This document shows positions 24,216 to 33,500 of a stretch of DNA of 64,000 nt, one piece after another. Numbering within the stretch: the first letter of the stretch is position 1; each line of letters begins with the position of its first letter. A program made the translations under genes and the position numbers. The notes under the pieces are model-generated. The model was not told where the DNA came from. It worked only from the letters and a program-made list of their open reading frames with translations, and made no database searches. Where the stretch lies: assembly GCF_030506305.1 (NCBI RefSeq), contig NZ_CP119421.1:3116501-3180500 (forward strand). The letters are read 5' to 3'. This stretch comes from Porifericola rhodea. GTDB taxonomy: Bacteria > Bacteroidota > Bacteroidia > Cytophagales > Cyclobacteriaceae.

Positions 24216-25384
24216 TTAACTTTTTTCTTTGAGCTGCCCGCTACACGCAGCAGAAGTATAATTCCGGCAATTATTAGAGGAATACTAAGCCACTGCCCCA
24301 TATTGAGTGGGATAGAGTCTTCAAAGCCAACCTGATTTTCTTTAAAGTATTCGTGTACAAAACGAAGACCAAACAGTATAACCAAAAATAAGCCCAGCAG
24401 TAAACCTTCAGGTGTTTTGCTTCTCATCTTATACCAGATTAGCAAAAGAAAAACAAAGATGAGGAAGGAAGTGCCAGACTCATACAGCTGCGCCGGATGG
24501 CGAGGTACGCCATAAGTATATACTTTAGCTACAAAAGCTCCACGATCTTGCTCCAAAGTGTAATTGAGCGGTGTGCCTGCTGGTTCATATACATGCTTAC
24601 GGATACTCTGATAGTTGGTGAACAGGCTTTTTACTCTACTTTCCAGATAGCTGCGGATCTCATCTTCAGCATAACCCATATTTCTAAAACGAATGGTAAA
24701 GGTAATTGGGCGATACTTATCGGGTTCGGTAAGAGATGCCTCAGCATTCGCGGTTTCGGGCCTACTTTCGTCATCGCTGTCTACTTCAACATCTTCTACT
24801 GCCTGGCTGCTACGTAGAATAGCCTCTTTGGCATCCCAGGCAAAGACTACACCATAGTCGCTATGTGTAGGCAGTCCTTCAATTTCAGAGTTCATAAAAT
24901 TGCCGAAGCGAATTAGTGCTCCTGTCATGGCTACTACAATCACGATTCGGTCTACCACCCAAAGAAAGCTTTGTCCGGGGCGCTTTCTCTTTTGGAAGAC
25001 ACTTTTTGATTTGCCTAAACCAATGCGAATATCGTAGTTGCTGTAGAGAAAAAGAGCAAACAAAATTCCAAAAGCTGCCCCGTGGCTGGCTAGCCCACCT
25101 TCCCATATTTTGAGTATGTCTATAGGATTAGCAAGGTAGCGAGCCGGTTCGTAAAAGAACACATGCCCCAGGCGGGCTCCTAGTATGGTAGCAATCACCA
25201 TATATACGGTCAGCGTTTCTACGTCTGACTCCTTATGCCCTTCGGCCTTAAAAATACGAAACAGTATTTGCTGAGAAATAAGAAAGCCACTGGCAAAGAG
25301 CAGACCGTACCAACGTATGCTTAAACTTCCAATTTCCAAGAGTTCCGGATCAGCCGTCCAGACCATATAATTTATCAATGACAT
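24209..25384 (-). CDS. lgt: prolipoprotein diacylglyceryl transferase
   Basis: A 391-residue inner-membrane enzyme that moves diacylglycerol from phosphatidylglycerol onto the lipobox Cys of prolipoproteins. Family marks are IRWYGLLFASGFL, GGLASHGAAFGI (His of the HGG region), the signature IRFGNFMNSEIEG, and RHPAQLYES. Compared with the ~290-residue E. coli enzyme there is an insert of about 100 residues between the signature and RHPAQLYE (acidic, then TFTIRFRNMGYAEDEI), predicted to lie in the periplasm. Such longer forms are common in Bacteroidota. The gene is essential in most Gram-negative bacteria and explains the many lipoproteins seen here. Confidence 0.95.
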   Translation of the reverse strand: MSLINYMVWTADPELLEIGSLSIRWYGLLFASGFLISQQILFRIFKAEGHKESDVETLTVYMVIATILGARLGHVFFYEPARYLANPIDILKIWEGGLASHGAAFGILFALFLYSNYDIRIGLGKSKSVFQKRKRPGQSFLWVVDRIVIVVAMTGALIRFGNFMNSEIEGLPTHSDYGVVFAWDAKEAILRSSQAVEDVEVDSDDESRPETANAEASLTEPDKYRPITFTIRFRNMGYAEDEIRSYLESRVKSLFTNYQSIRKHVYEPAGTPLNYTLEQDRGAFVAKVYTYGVPRHPAQLYESGTSFLIFVFLLLIWYKMRSKTPEGLLLGLFLVILFGLRFVHEYFKENQVGFEDSIPLNMGQWLSIPLIIAGIILLLRVAGSSKKKVNQ

Positions 25385-25456
25385 AGTCTAATAGTTTGCA
25401 GCAAAGATAGTTTTTTTGTCCAAACTGTCATGAGGCAGGCAGTATTTAGGCAACTG

Positions 25457-26395
25457 TTATGGATTTAGGCTTTTGGCAACGCCCAGAGTACTGGCTGAGC
25501 TGGGTGTATGTATTAATTCGTAAAGGGTTTTACCTTTGCTACTGATAAACCTGATATCCATCTGCTCATCACAAATTTCAATATAGGCGAAGCCTTGCTC
25601 ACCTATACTAAACAATGTCATCTCTTTCTGGTCTGCTTCTCTTACTTCGGAGCCAGCCCCAGATACTAGATAGATAGTCTGCCCATCAGGTTTTTGTAGC
25701 TGCAAATCGTGTTCGTGACCACAGAGGTAGGCATCTACGCCGTACTCTTCAAAGAGGGGTAAAAAGTGTTTTACGAGCTCTTCGGAGTCTCCATGCATAG
25801 GGCTGGACGAAAATACCGGATGGTGTCCAATCACAATTTTCCATTGCGCCTGACTTTCTTCCAGCGTTTGTTTGAGCCAGCTGAGCTGTTCTTCAGGTTT
25901 TTGAGAAAAAACGTCAGGGTGGTCTTCAGTCTCCCAATATTCGCCAATAAATGGGGTAGTATCGGTAAAAATTAGGTGTACATCACTCTTGTCACTTAGC
26001 TGCATTATCTGGCTGTAGTAGCGGGCAGGCATTTTCCAGCGTTGGCTTTGCATGCTATAGCGTATCTGTGCCAGGGTATTACTACGATAGTCATGATTGC
26101 CCAGTACTGCGTACCAGGGAATCTGAAGCGCATGTTGGTGGTATACTTTCTCAAAGCTTATTTGCCAGAGTGGGTCGTGGGTGCTTTCTACGCCATTCTC
26201 ATAAAAATTATCTCCGGTAGAGATGATAAACTCGGCATTTAGCTGTTCTGCCTGATGCGCCAGTTGAGATGCGGTAGCGTATTGCTCTATGGAGCCTTCT
26301 CTTCCCCAGTCACCAATAACTAAGAAACGAAGGCTTTGCTGATTTGTAACGTCCAGAATATCTGTGATTTGAAAGTTTAAAATTAAAGCTAAACA
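25457..26395 (-). CDS. metallophosphoesterase, acid-phosphatase type 5-like, 5' end unresolved
   Basis: The frame is open from 26395 to the stop at 25457 and encodes the whole catalytic domain: FLVIGDWGREG, ISTGDNFYENG, VLGNHDYRS, VIGHHPVFSS and CGHEHDLQLQ, the metal ligands of purple acid phosphatase-like enzymes. But no ATG, GTG or TTG occurs in frame before 26053, and starting there would drop the GDWG, GDNF and GNHD motifs. In the next frame just upstream the DNA reads LIPFILCLLVFSFNF, a good signal-peptide core, which suggests a frameshift near 26375-26400. No ATG is found for that frame either. So the gene may be a recent pseudogene, use a rare start such as ATT, or contain a sequencing error. 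Confidence 0.7.
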   Translation of the reverse strand, partial: CLALILNFQITDILDVTNQQSLRFLVIGDWGREGSIEQYATASQLAHQAEQLNAEFIISTGDNFYENGVESTHDPLWQISFEKVYHQHALQIPWYAVLGNHDYRSNTLAQIRYSMQSQRWKMPARYYSQIMQLSDKSDVHLIFTDTTPFIGEYWETEDHPDVFSQKPEEQLSWLKQTLEESQAQWKIVIGHHPVFSSSPMHGDSEELVKHFLPLFEEYGVDAYLCGHEHDLQLQKPDGQTIYLVSGAGSEVREADQKEMTLFSIGEQGFAYIEICDEQMDIRFISSKGKTLYELIHTPSSASTLGVAKSLNP

Positions 26396-26588
26396 CTAAT
26401 AGGCAAAGGATAAAAGGTATCAGATTAAATTTTGATTAATTCTAAAGCCGGGCAAAAATTAGAATCAACTTTTATTTTTGAACGGGACACCTTTGCTCTT
26501 CATAAGATTTGCAAAATAAGTATCATACTTTGCGTTTTTGTTTTGCTTTATTGCAGGCTTAATTAATTCGCTAATCAATCATTGGTTT

Positions 26589-27956
26589 ATGCTTTGTTCT
26601 CAAGTTTATGGCAGTAAGACACATACCTTACGACTGCCACTTTTTTGTTTTTTTGCTCTCCTTTTTGCCTGGCCTGTGCAAATAAATGCGCAAAAAGTGG
26701 ATAAGCCTGAAGAGCGCCTGTCCTGGTTTAACGATGCCAAGCTTGGCATTTTTATTCACTGGGGAATTTATGCTGTGGAAGGAATAGACGAGTCCTGGTC
26801 TTTTTTTAACGGTTACCTCTCTTACGAAGACTATATGAAGCAGCTGGATGGTTTTACAGCCACAAACTATGATCCGGCCTATTGGGCCAGGCTCATCAAA
26901 GATAGTGGAGCGCGCTATACAATTCTCACTACAAAACACCACGATGGGGTAGCTCTTTGGGATACCCAGGTAAGTGAACTGGATGTGCTGGAAAAAACTC
27001 CTGCCCGTCGCGACCTGGTAGCTCCTTTTGTAGAAGCAGTACGAAAAGAGGGGATAAAAGCTGGCCTTTATTATTCGTTAAATGACTGGTCTCATCCAGA
27101 TTACCCTATCCATACCCGTACAAAAAAGCGCTATACCGATGATCCTGAACGTTGGCAACGTTTTCTTAAATTTCAGCGGGCACAGTTGGAAGAGCTTGTT
27201 ACTACCTATGAGCCGGCCGTACTTTGGTTTGATGGAGACTGGGAAGCCAGTGCCGAGCAATGGAAAGCCAAGGAGCTGAAGAAACAGCTTCTGGAGTGGC
27301 AGCCAGACCTTATAGTTAACTCTCGCCTGGGCCAGTATGGCGATTATGCTACGCCAGAGCAGGGAGTACCTGTAACTCGCCCCGACAACCCATACTGGGA
27401 GCTTTGTATGACGATGAACGACTCCTGGGGCTTTCAGGAGAATGACCACAATTATAAAACGCCAAATCAGATTATCCGCATCTTTACAGACTGCATTAGC
27501 ATGGGAGGAAACCTCTTACTGGATATTGCTCCAAAAGCGGATGGCAGCATTCCTGAAGAGCAGGAGATTATACTTAGAGAGTTGGGCCGTTGGACAAACA
27601 AACATCAGGAGGCTATCTATGGTACGCAGGCTGGTATTCCTTTAGGACATTTTCATGGGCCCACTACGCTTTCTAAAGACAAGCAGACGCTTTACCTATT
27701 TGTAGAACACAAGCCCAATGGACCTCTTGTGATTAAAGGGTTAAAAAACAAAATTAACCGAATCCGGATTGTAGGAAATGGTACCAAGCTACCCCATCAG
27801 ATTTTAGGCAAACAGTACTGGAGCGAAGTTCCCGGTATAGTTTATATCAATGTGCCAGAAGATGAATTGGATGCGCAGGTAACTGTAATTGCTTTGCAAC
27901 TAAAAGGTGAGGTAGAACTCTACAGAGAAGAAGGAAATGTGATAGAAAGTAATTAG
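26589..27956 (+). CDS. alpha-L-fucosidase, GH29 family
   Basis: About 455 residues with a signal peptide ending VQINAQ, so the enzyme is exported. The GH29 barrel shows KLGIFIHWGIYAV, the substrate-binding pair in ILTTKHHDGVALW, and the likely nucleophile Asp in AVLWFDGDWE, followed by NLLLDIAPKADGSIPEEQ. It removes alpha-linked L-fucose from glycans such as fucoidan or glycoproteins. An in-frame ATG at 26538 would add 17 residues; the one at 26589 puts the hydrophobic core nearer the N-terminus and is preferred. There is no SusC/SusD pair beside it, so it is not in a typical polysaccharide utilisation locus here. Confidence 0.93.
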   Translation: MLCSQVYGSKTHTLRLPLFCFFALLFAWPVQINAQKVDKPEERLSWFNDAKLGIFIHWGIYAVEGIDESWSFFNGYLSYEDYMKQLDGFTATNYDPAYWARLIKDSGARYTILTTKHHDGVALWDTQVSELDVLEKTPARRDLVAPFVEAVRKEGIKAGLYYSLNDWSHPDYPIHTRTKKRYTDDPERWQRFLKFQRAQLEELVTTYEPAVLWFDGDWEASAEQWKAKELKKQLLEWQPDLIVNSRLGQYGDYATPEQGVPVTRPDNPYWELCMTMNDSWGFQENDHNYKTPNQIIRIFTDCISMGGNLLLDIAPKADGSIPEEQEIILRELGRWTNKHQEAIYGTQAGIPLGHFHGPTTLSKDKQTLYLFVEHKPNGPLVIKGLKNKINRIRIVGNGTKLPHQILGKQYWSEVPGIVYINVPEDELDAQVTVIALQLKGEVELYREEGNVIESN

Positions 27957-27979
27957 TAATGAAGTAGAAGAATATGAAA

Positions 27980-28001
27980 AAAGCCGGTGAAAACCGGCTT
28001 T
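27980..28001. terminator. hairpin between convergent fucosidase and OmpA genes
   Basis: AAAGCCGGT (27980-27988) pairs perfectly with ACCGGCTTT (27993-28001) across a GAAA tetraloop. It sits between two convergent genes and can serve both. Confidence 0.85.
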
Positions 28002-28007
28002 AGTATT

Positions 28008-29471
28008 TTACATATAAGTGATAACCACTCTTCTGTTTTGCTGTCTGGCCTGAGATGTCTGATTATTGGTTAAAGGTTGGGTAGAACCTTTTCCATAGGT
28101 AATGATTCTTCTTTCGCCTACACCTTGCTCAATCAGGTATTGCTTTACGGCAATCGCTCGTTGAATAGACAATCGCAGGTTATAATCTTTTCCTCCGGTA
28201 TCATCCGCATGGCCTACCACCTCTACCTTCATTCTGGGGTTCTGACGTAGGGTAGAAACTACCTCATCCAGCGTAGAAGTGTATTCAGCTTTTATGGCAT
28301 CTGAGTTGAGTTCAAAAAGCATTTTTTGAGGTGACATAGTATTTGCGGTACTACCTCCGGTATTTCCACCAGCAGCAGCTGTACTGCTATCATCTCCATC
28401 TTTTATTTTGTTAAACTCATCCAGCAATGCGCGGGTCTCATCTAACAGGGCCTGTGTTTCAGAATCCAGCCCATAAATAGGAGAGGATGAGTTGGTATTT
28501 CTTAGCACTTCGGCCCCTCTTCCACCTCCGGAAACACGATTGGCCAACATCTGCTGGCGCTCTTCTTCGGTAATGATTCTTGAGGTGTAAATATCGGCAG
28601 ATGAACCACGGCGGTTGCTTACAAAAAATACTTCATTATCTTCTTTTGCGGTAAAATAGGCATCAAAGCCAGCTGAATTGATTTTATCGCCCAGGTTTTG
28701 GGGGCTTGTCCAGTTTGTCCAGGAGGTATCTTTACGATGTGCTACAAAAATGTCTGCGTTACCATAGCCAGGATGACCATTACTGGAGAAGAAAAGTGTT
28801 TTCTTGTCTTCGGTCAGGTAGGGAGACATCTCAAAACCCTCCGTATTGATGGTAGGGCCCAGGTGCACAGGTTCAGACCAGGTATTGTTAAAAGGGTCTT
28901 TAGTGCTTACATACAAGTCCTCCTGCCCAACACTGTTCTCTTTTTGCATAGATATGAGTACCACCTCTTCTGAAGAATGCACATACAGGCTATAAAATGT
29001 GCCCTGCTTATCAGTAATGCCAGGAATACTAACATTGCTGGGGGCTACCCAGTTTTTTTCGCGATTAAAGCTTAGTGAGAGACCTGCCTGCTGCGCTTTC
29101 CCTTCGGTATAGTCATTAAGGAGGTAAATAGTACGGCCACTTTTGCTCACCCCTACCACAGCATTATTACCTTCATTATTAAGGTTGCTCAGGTCATTCT
29201 TAGGTTTGGTCCAGTTACCTTCCGCATCTTTCTTAGCATACCATATATCCTGTCCGGAAAGCATACCGCCGGTATTTTGAGCATACAAAGTGCGTACAAA
29301 GAAGAGGGTGCTATCCTGCTCAGAATAAATAGGAAGGCTCTCTTCAGCACTGGAGTTAAGCGTATCGGAGAGTGGTTTAGACTCTTCAAAATACATCCGC
29401 TGAGCTTGCAGTTGTGTGGCAATGGTCAGTAGAAAAGCAGTAAATAGTAGTTGAATAGCCGACTTTTTCAT
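28008..29471 (-). CDS. OmpA-family protein with PD40/WD40-like beta-propeller repeats
   Basis: About 487 residues. A signal peptide (MKKSAIQLLFTAFLLTIATQ) leads to a region (about 60-320) of PD40-type propeller blades, for example SPYLTEDKKTLFFSSNG and GNADIFVAHRK, then a linker rich in Ser and Gly, and a C-terminal OmpA peptidoglycan-binding domain (VEVVGHADDTGGKDYNLRLS, RIITYGKGSTQPL). An upstream in-frame ATG at 29495 would overlap the PorP/SprF gene; the one at 29471 gives a normal signal peptide. The protein is likely to anchor an outer-membrane assembly to the wall. It is the last gene of the adhesin operon, as seen at other PorP/SprF loci. Confidence 0.9.
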   Translation of the reverse strand: MKKSAIQLLFTAFLLTIATQLQAQRMYFEESKPLSDTLNSSAEESLPIYSEQDSTLFFVRTLYAQNTGGMLSGQDIWYAKKDAEGNWTKPKNDLSNLNNEGNNAVVGVSKSGRTIYLLNDYTEGKAQQAGLSLSFNREKNWVAPSNVSIPGITDKQGTFYSLYVHSSEEVVLISMQKENSVGQEDLYVSTKDPFNNTWSEPVHLGPTINTEGFEMSPYLTEDKKTLFFSSNGHPGYGNADIFVAHRKDTSWTNWTSPQNLGDKINSAGFDAYFTAKEDNEVFFVSNRRGSSADIYTSRIITEEERQQMLANRVSGGGRGAEVLRNTNSSSPIYGLDSETQALLDETRALLDEFNKIKDGDDSSTAAAGGNTGGSTANTMSPQKMLFELNSDAIKAEYTSTLDEVVSTLRQNPRMKVEVVGHADDTGGKDYNLRLSIQRAIAVKQYLIEQGVGERRIITYGKGSTQPLTNNQTSQARQQNRRVVITYM

Positions 29472-29488
29472 AGTCAATGTATATCTGA

Positions 29489-30523
29489 TTACCATAAATA
29501 TGGTGATGTATCCTTTTTGTTAAACAACATAAATCCTAGCCCGATTTCATGTACGCCTGAACGGAAATCGTTGATTTCGCCTATACCCAGATCGTAAGAA
29601 TAACCCAGGTTGATAAGGTTATTCAGTGTAAAACCAGCCATACCTATCACAGTTTCGGTACTGCGATAAGAAGCACCTACCCAAAAAAGTTCATTGTACT
29701 TTACTCGTACGTTGGCATCATAAAGCACAGAGCCACTTGCTGTATACTTTACAAACGCTGCCGGAGAAACCAAAAGTGTATTATTGATATTGAATCTTAA
29801 ACCCAGCATACCATAATGCTCCATCTCTTCCTTAGCTTCTATCTCATCAATAGAGGCAAAGAGTTCATTCTCTAATAGTCTTTTGGCAGAGTAGCCCACA
29901 TAAAAATTTTCGTTACGTAGAAATAAACCGGCAGTAACATCCACATTAGTAATTTTACCCTGCTGCGCCAGATATGCCTGATAGGTTTCATCAGGAATTT
30001 CGGTGTTTCCTACAGTTACCCCATCCAGGTCTAGCTCACGATTATTAAGACCTCCGCCCAAGCCGAAGGATAGTACGGATTTTCCTACAGCGTAGTGTAA
30101 GGCATAGGTTAACATACCATTGGTCTGATGAAAAATCCCCTGCTGATCACTTACCAGATAGCCCCCAACACCGTGGGTAATTCTGTTTTTGGTAAGCGTA
30201 CGAGCGTTTGCCAGCCTTTCGTATATAGAAGGGTCACTAATTCGGAGCGAGTTGTTCTGAAAGCTATAGCTCTTTTCCTTTTTACCCAGTGGTGCATGAG
30301 CACTGATAAAGTAAGTCTGAGGAGCATCGTCCAGCCCAGACCATTGCTGCCTATAACCGATTTTGAGGTCTACAAACTCTTCGGTACCGGATACTGCAGG
30401 ATTAAAAGTAACTGCATTCTGAAAAAACTGGCTGAACCTGTACGACTGCTGCGCCCTTAGCTGAAAGGACAGGCACATCAGTATGGCCAGGCTTATTCCG
30501 ATCTTATGTTGTATATTCTTCAT
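29489..30523 (-). CDS. PorP/SprF family type IX secretion membrane protein
   Basis: A 344-residue outer-membrane protein with a signal peptide ending LRAQQ. The family start is clear: YRFSQFFQNAVTFNPAVSGT, then LKIGYRQQWSGLDDAPQTYF. The remainder is a predicted beta barrel ending FGLGFMLFNKK-like residues. In Flavobacterium, SprF is needed to put the giant adhesin SprB on the surface, and such genes sit next to their cargo genes. Here it follows two large proteins with type B sorting domains by 10 bases, so those are its likely clients. Confidence 0.93.
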   Translation of the reverse strand: MKNIQHKIGISLAILMCLSFQLRAQQSYRFSQFFQNAVTFNPAVSGTEEFVDLKIGYRQQWSGLDDAPQTYFISAHAPLGKKEKSYSFQNNSLRISDPSIYERLANARTLTKNRITHGVGGYLVSDQQGIFHQTNGMLTYALHYAVGKSVLSFGLGGGLNNRELDLDGVTVGNTEIPDETYQAYLAQQGKITNVDVTAGLFLRNENFYVGYSAKRLLENELFASIDEIEAKEEMEHYGMLGLRFNINNTLLVSPAAFVKYTASGSVLYDANVRVKYNELFWVGASYRSTETVIGMAGFTLNNLINLGYSYDLGIGEINDFRSGVHEIGLGFMLFNKKDTSPYLW

Positions 30524-30533
30524 CCTCTATGAT

Positions 30534-33500
30534 TTATCTGAGTATGGTAACTGAACCTTTATATGATTGTAAGCCGCCCTCTATGTTTATAAAATAGTAG
30601 TATGTTCCTACAGCAGCCGGGCTATTTTCGTAGGTGCCATCCCAGGGCTGGCGGTAGCCCTCCGAACGGTATACCTGCTTGCCGTAGCGGTCAAAAATCT
30701 CTACCACCACATTGGTAGCATACTGTATGTTACCAATTTGCCAGAAGTCATTTACCTGATCTCCATCCGGTGTAAAAGCAGTAGGAATTTCCAGCTCCAG
30801 ATTGCTGCATTCTCTTACATTTACACTTAATGTATCTGTATTACTACTAACATTATTGGCATCTACAACGGTGAGGTAATAGGTTGTGCTTACCGTAGGG
30901 TTAAGGCTGATAGTTCCGTTGATCAACTCAAGAGAGCAGTCTTCCTGATCACACTCGCTGACTAATTGATACGGGCCGTTACCGCCCTCTATGTTTAACG
31001 CTATACTTTCTTCGCTATCATTGCAAACGTCTATACTTTCTGCTATTTCCAGGCTAATCAGGTATGGTACTACCATCACACTAAATGTCTGCTGGGCAGT
31101 AGCTTCGCCATCGTTGACAGTAATGCTAATAATAACTTCAGCTTGCGTATCGGCCAGGGCAGTAACTACCAGGCTACGGTTTTCTCCACTACCGCTGAGG
31201 TTAATATTTTCCTGCGGAATAACATCTTCGTTGCTGCTTGTTACCATGATAGTGAGCGAATCTGCCGGAGATTCCAGGTCGCTTAATACAAGGCTGATCG
31301 GCTGGCTACTCTGCCCTGCCAGCAGGGTAATGTTGTTTATTTCTGCTATGGTTGGCACATCATTAACCGCTGCTATATTGATAAATACCTGAGCAGACTC
31401 TGGGGCATATTCGCTACCGTCGCTACCATTCCAGCTTAGGCTGTCTTCGCCAAAATAATTTTCCGCTGGCACATATTTTAGCTTAGGAATATCCTGGGTA
31501 CTAATCTCCTGCTCTACATTAACAGCTTCGTCGTTTAGGGTTAGCGTACCATTTTGGGGTAATGATTCAATACGAATTTTGCTTAGTGCCCCATCAGGAT
31601 TGCCATAGCTGCTGCTGAAGTCAGTGCTGGCAAATACATATTCTGTGTCTTCGCGAGTACTGATACTGAAATCAGTGACACCCACTCCTACAATAATAGT
31701 TACTTGCGCTGCTTTGGCGGCCAGGCTGCTACCATCAGAAGCGTTCCATCCAAAGCTGGCAAAGCCTACACTCTGCTCATCTGCTACCTGATATTGTAAA
31801 TCTGCAATGTTTTCAGCATTGATCTGTGTACCAACGGCTATAGCTGTACCATTAAGCAGAAGAGTACCTGTTTGGGGTAATGAGGTGATCTGGATGAAAC
31901 TCAGCGGTGTATTTTCTATGTCCAGGTAATTTTTGGTATAGTCTTCAGCCGCAAAATTGTAAGCTGTAGCTTCATCACTTATTGCACGGGTAAAGCTGTT
32001 CACTATAGGTGCGTCGTTTACTGCTTCTATAGTAATAGCCACTACTGCTGTTTGCTCGCTGGTAAGTGTGCCATCAGTAGCTGTCCAGCTAAAACTGTCT
32101 TCACCATTATAGTTCTCATTGGGTACATATTTCAGGTTATTCACTTCCTGTATGCCCAGACTGCTGTTTGCTGGCAGGTTAATGCCGTTGAACTGAAGGA
32201 CTCCATTGGCAGGCGCCTGTCGGATAATAATTCCGCTGAGCGCGTCTCCATCCGGGTCGGGGGCGGCTTCACTAAACTGTTGTGCTTTAAAGGTATAAGT
32301 CTGATCTTCCTGAATGCTGAGTGCGATATCGGAAGGTACTGGAGCATCCGCCTGAGCACTAATATTAATAGTAATCAGGGCAGATGATTCGGAGTACTCA
32401 GCACCATCAAAAGCTGCCCAACTAATGGTATCCTCACCATTGTAGTTGCTATTAGGCACATATTGTAAAGTCGCAATCTGCTCTGCGGAAACAGGTACTC
32501 CTTCACTACTACTTTCTACATCGGCGGTAGAAATGGAGTCGCCATCCAGCAGCAGAACCCCAAACTGAGGTAGGGCTGTAATTGCTATGCCCTGCAAGCC
32601 TTCCTCTGGGAAATTGTCGGGGTCCTCATAAGGGAATTCATCGGCTGAAAAACTCAGACTCTCGTCTTCGTTAGTAGTTTTAGAAAAGTCAGAAGCTATA
32701 GGTGCATCATTGGTGATCACGATGATTGGCCTGCTCAAAGTATTGCTGTTATCATCACCATCTGATACACGTATGCTTAGCTGCTTGCTGTCATTTCCAA
32801 GCTCGTCTTCTTCTCCCTCAAATTTATAGGTAACACTTTTGATAGCAGCCTGGTAGTCTGCCAGTGAAGCAGAGCCGCTCAGGGTAAGCACCCCACTGTT
32901 CGCATTCCAGTTACCTTTAATTTTGTCGTTGTTCTTAAAACTAAGTACGTCTTTTCCTTTTTGATAGGCACTTTCGGTAAAGGCGATTACAGCTTCCTGC
33001 AGATTGCCATTGTCCACATCTACTATGTTGATGCCATTGGTAACTGGTACCGGCTTGTTGTCCAGAATATCGTAGCTGATAGGCGCTTCTTCCAGCCCAC
33101 TCAGCACCGGGGCATCATTTACCGCAGTAACTGAGATTATACGGTTCACCGGCTGGCTGCTTGCATTAGGGCTGCCATTGTCGGTAACAGTAAAGCTAAG
33201 GGCACGTTCAGTGTCTTTAGGATTCTCACTGGAATTAACATAAGTAATCGTACGAATAAGCGTCTGATAAGCCTGAGCCGAAGCTTCACCACTTAGGTTG
33301 AGGGTTCCGCTTTCACTATTGTAGCTAGATTCAATGCCATTGTTTTGGCTGCTTACACTGAGCATATCTTCGCCTTTGACAAATCCCCGGCTGATACTGA
33401 TGGTAGCTGATAATATCTGATCTCCTTCTTCATCATCTATCGTCAGTGTTTCCGTTACTTTAACTGCTGCGTTGTTCTCGGTGTATGCAATTACTTTTTC

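Noticed and set aside
25766-25975. Plus-strand 69-codon frame inside the metallophosphoesterase gene
   Set aside because: It lies opposite the catalytic domain of a clearly real gene and has no recognisable features.
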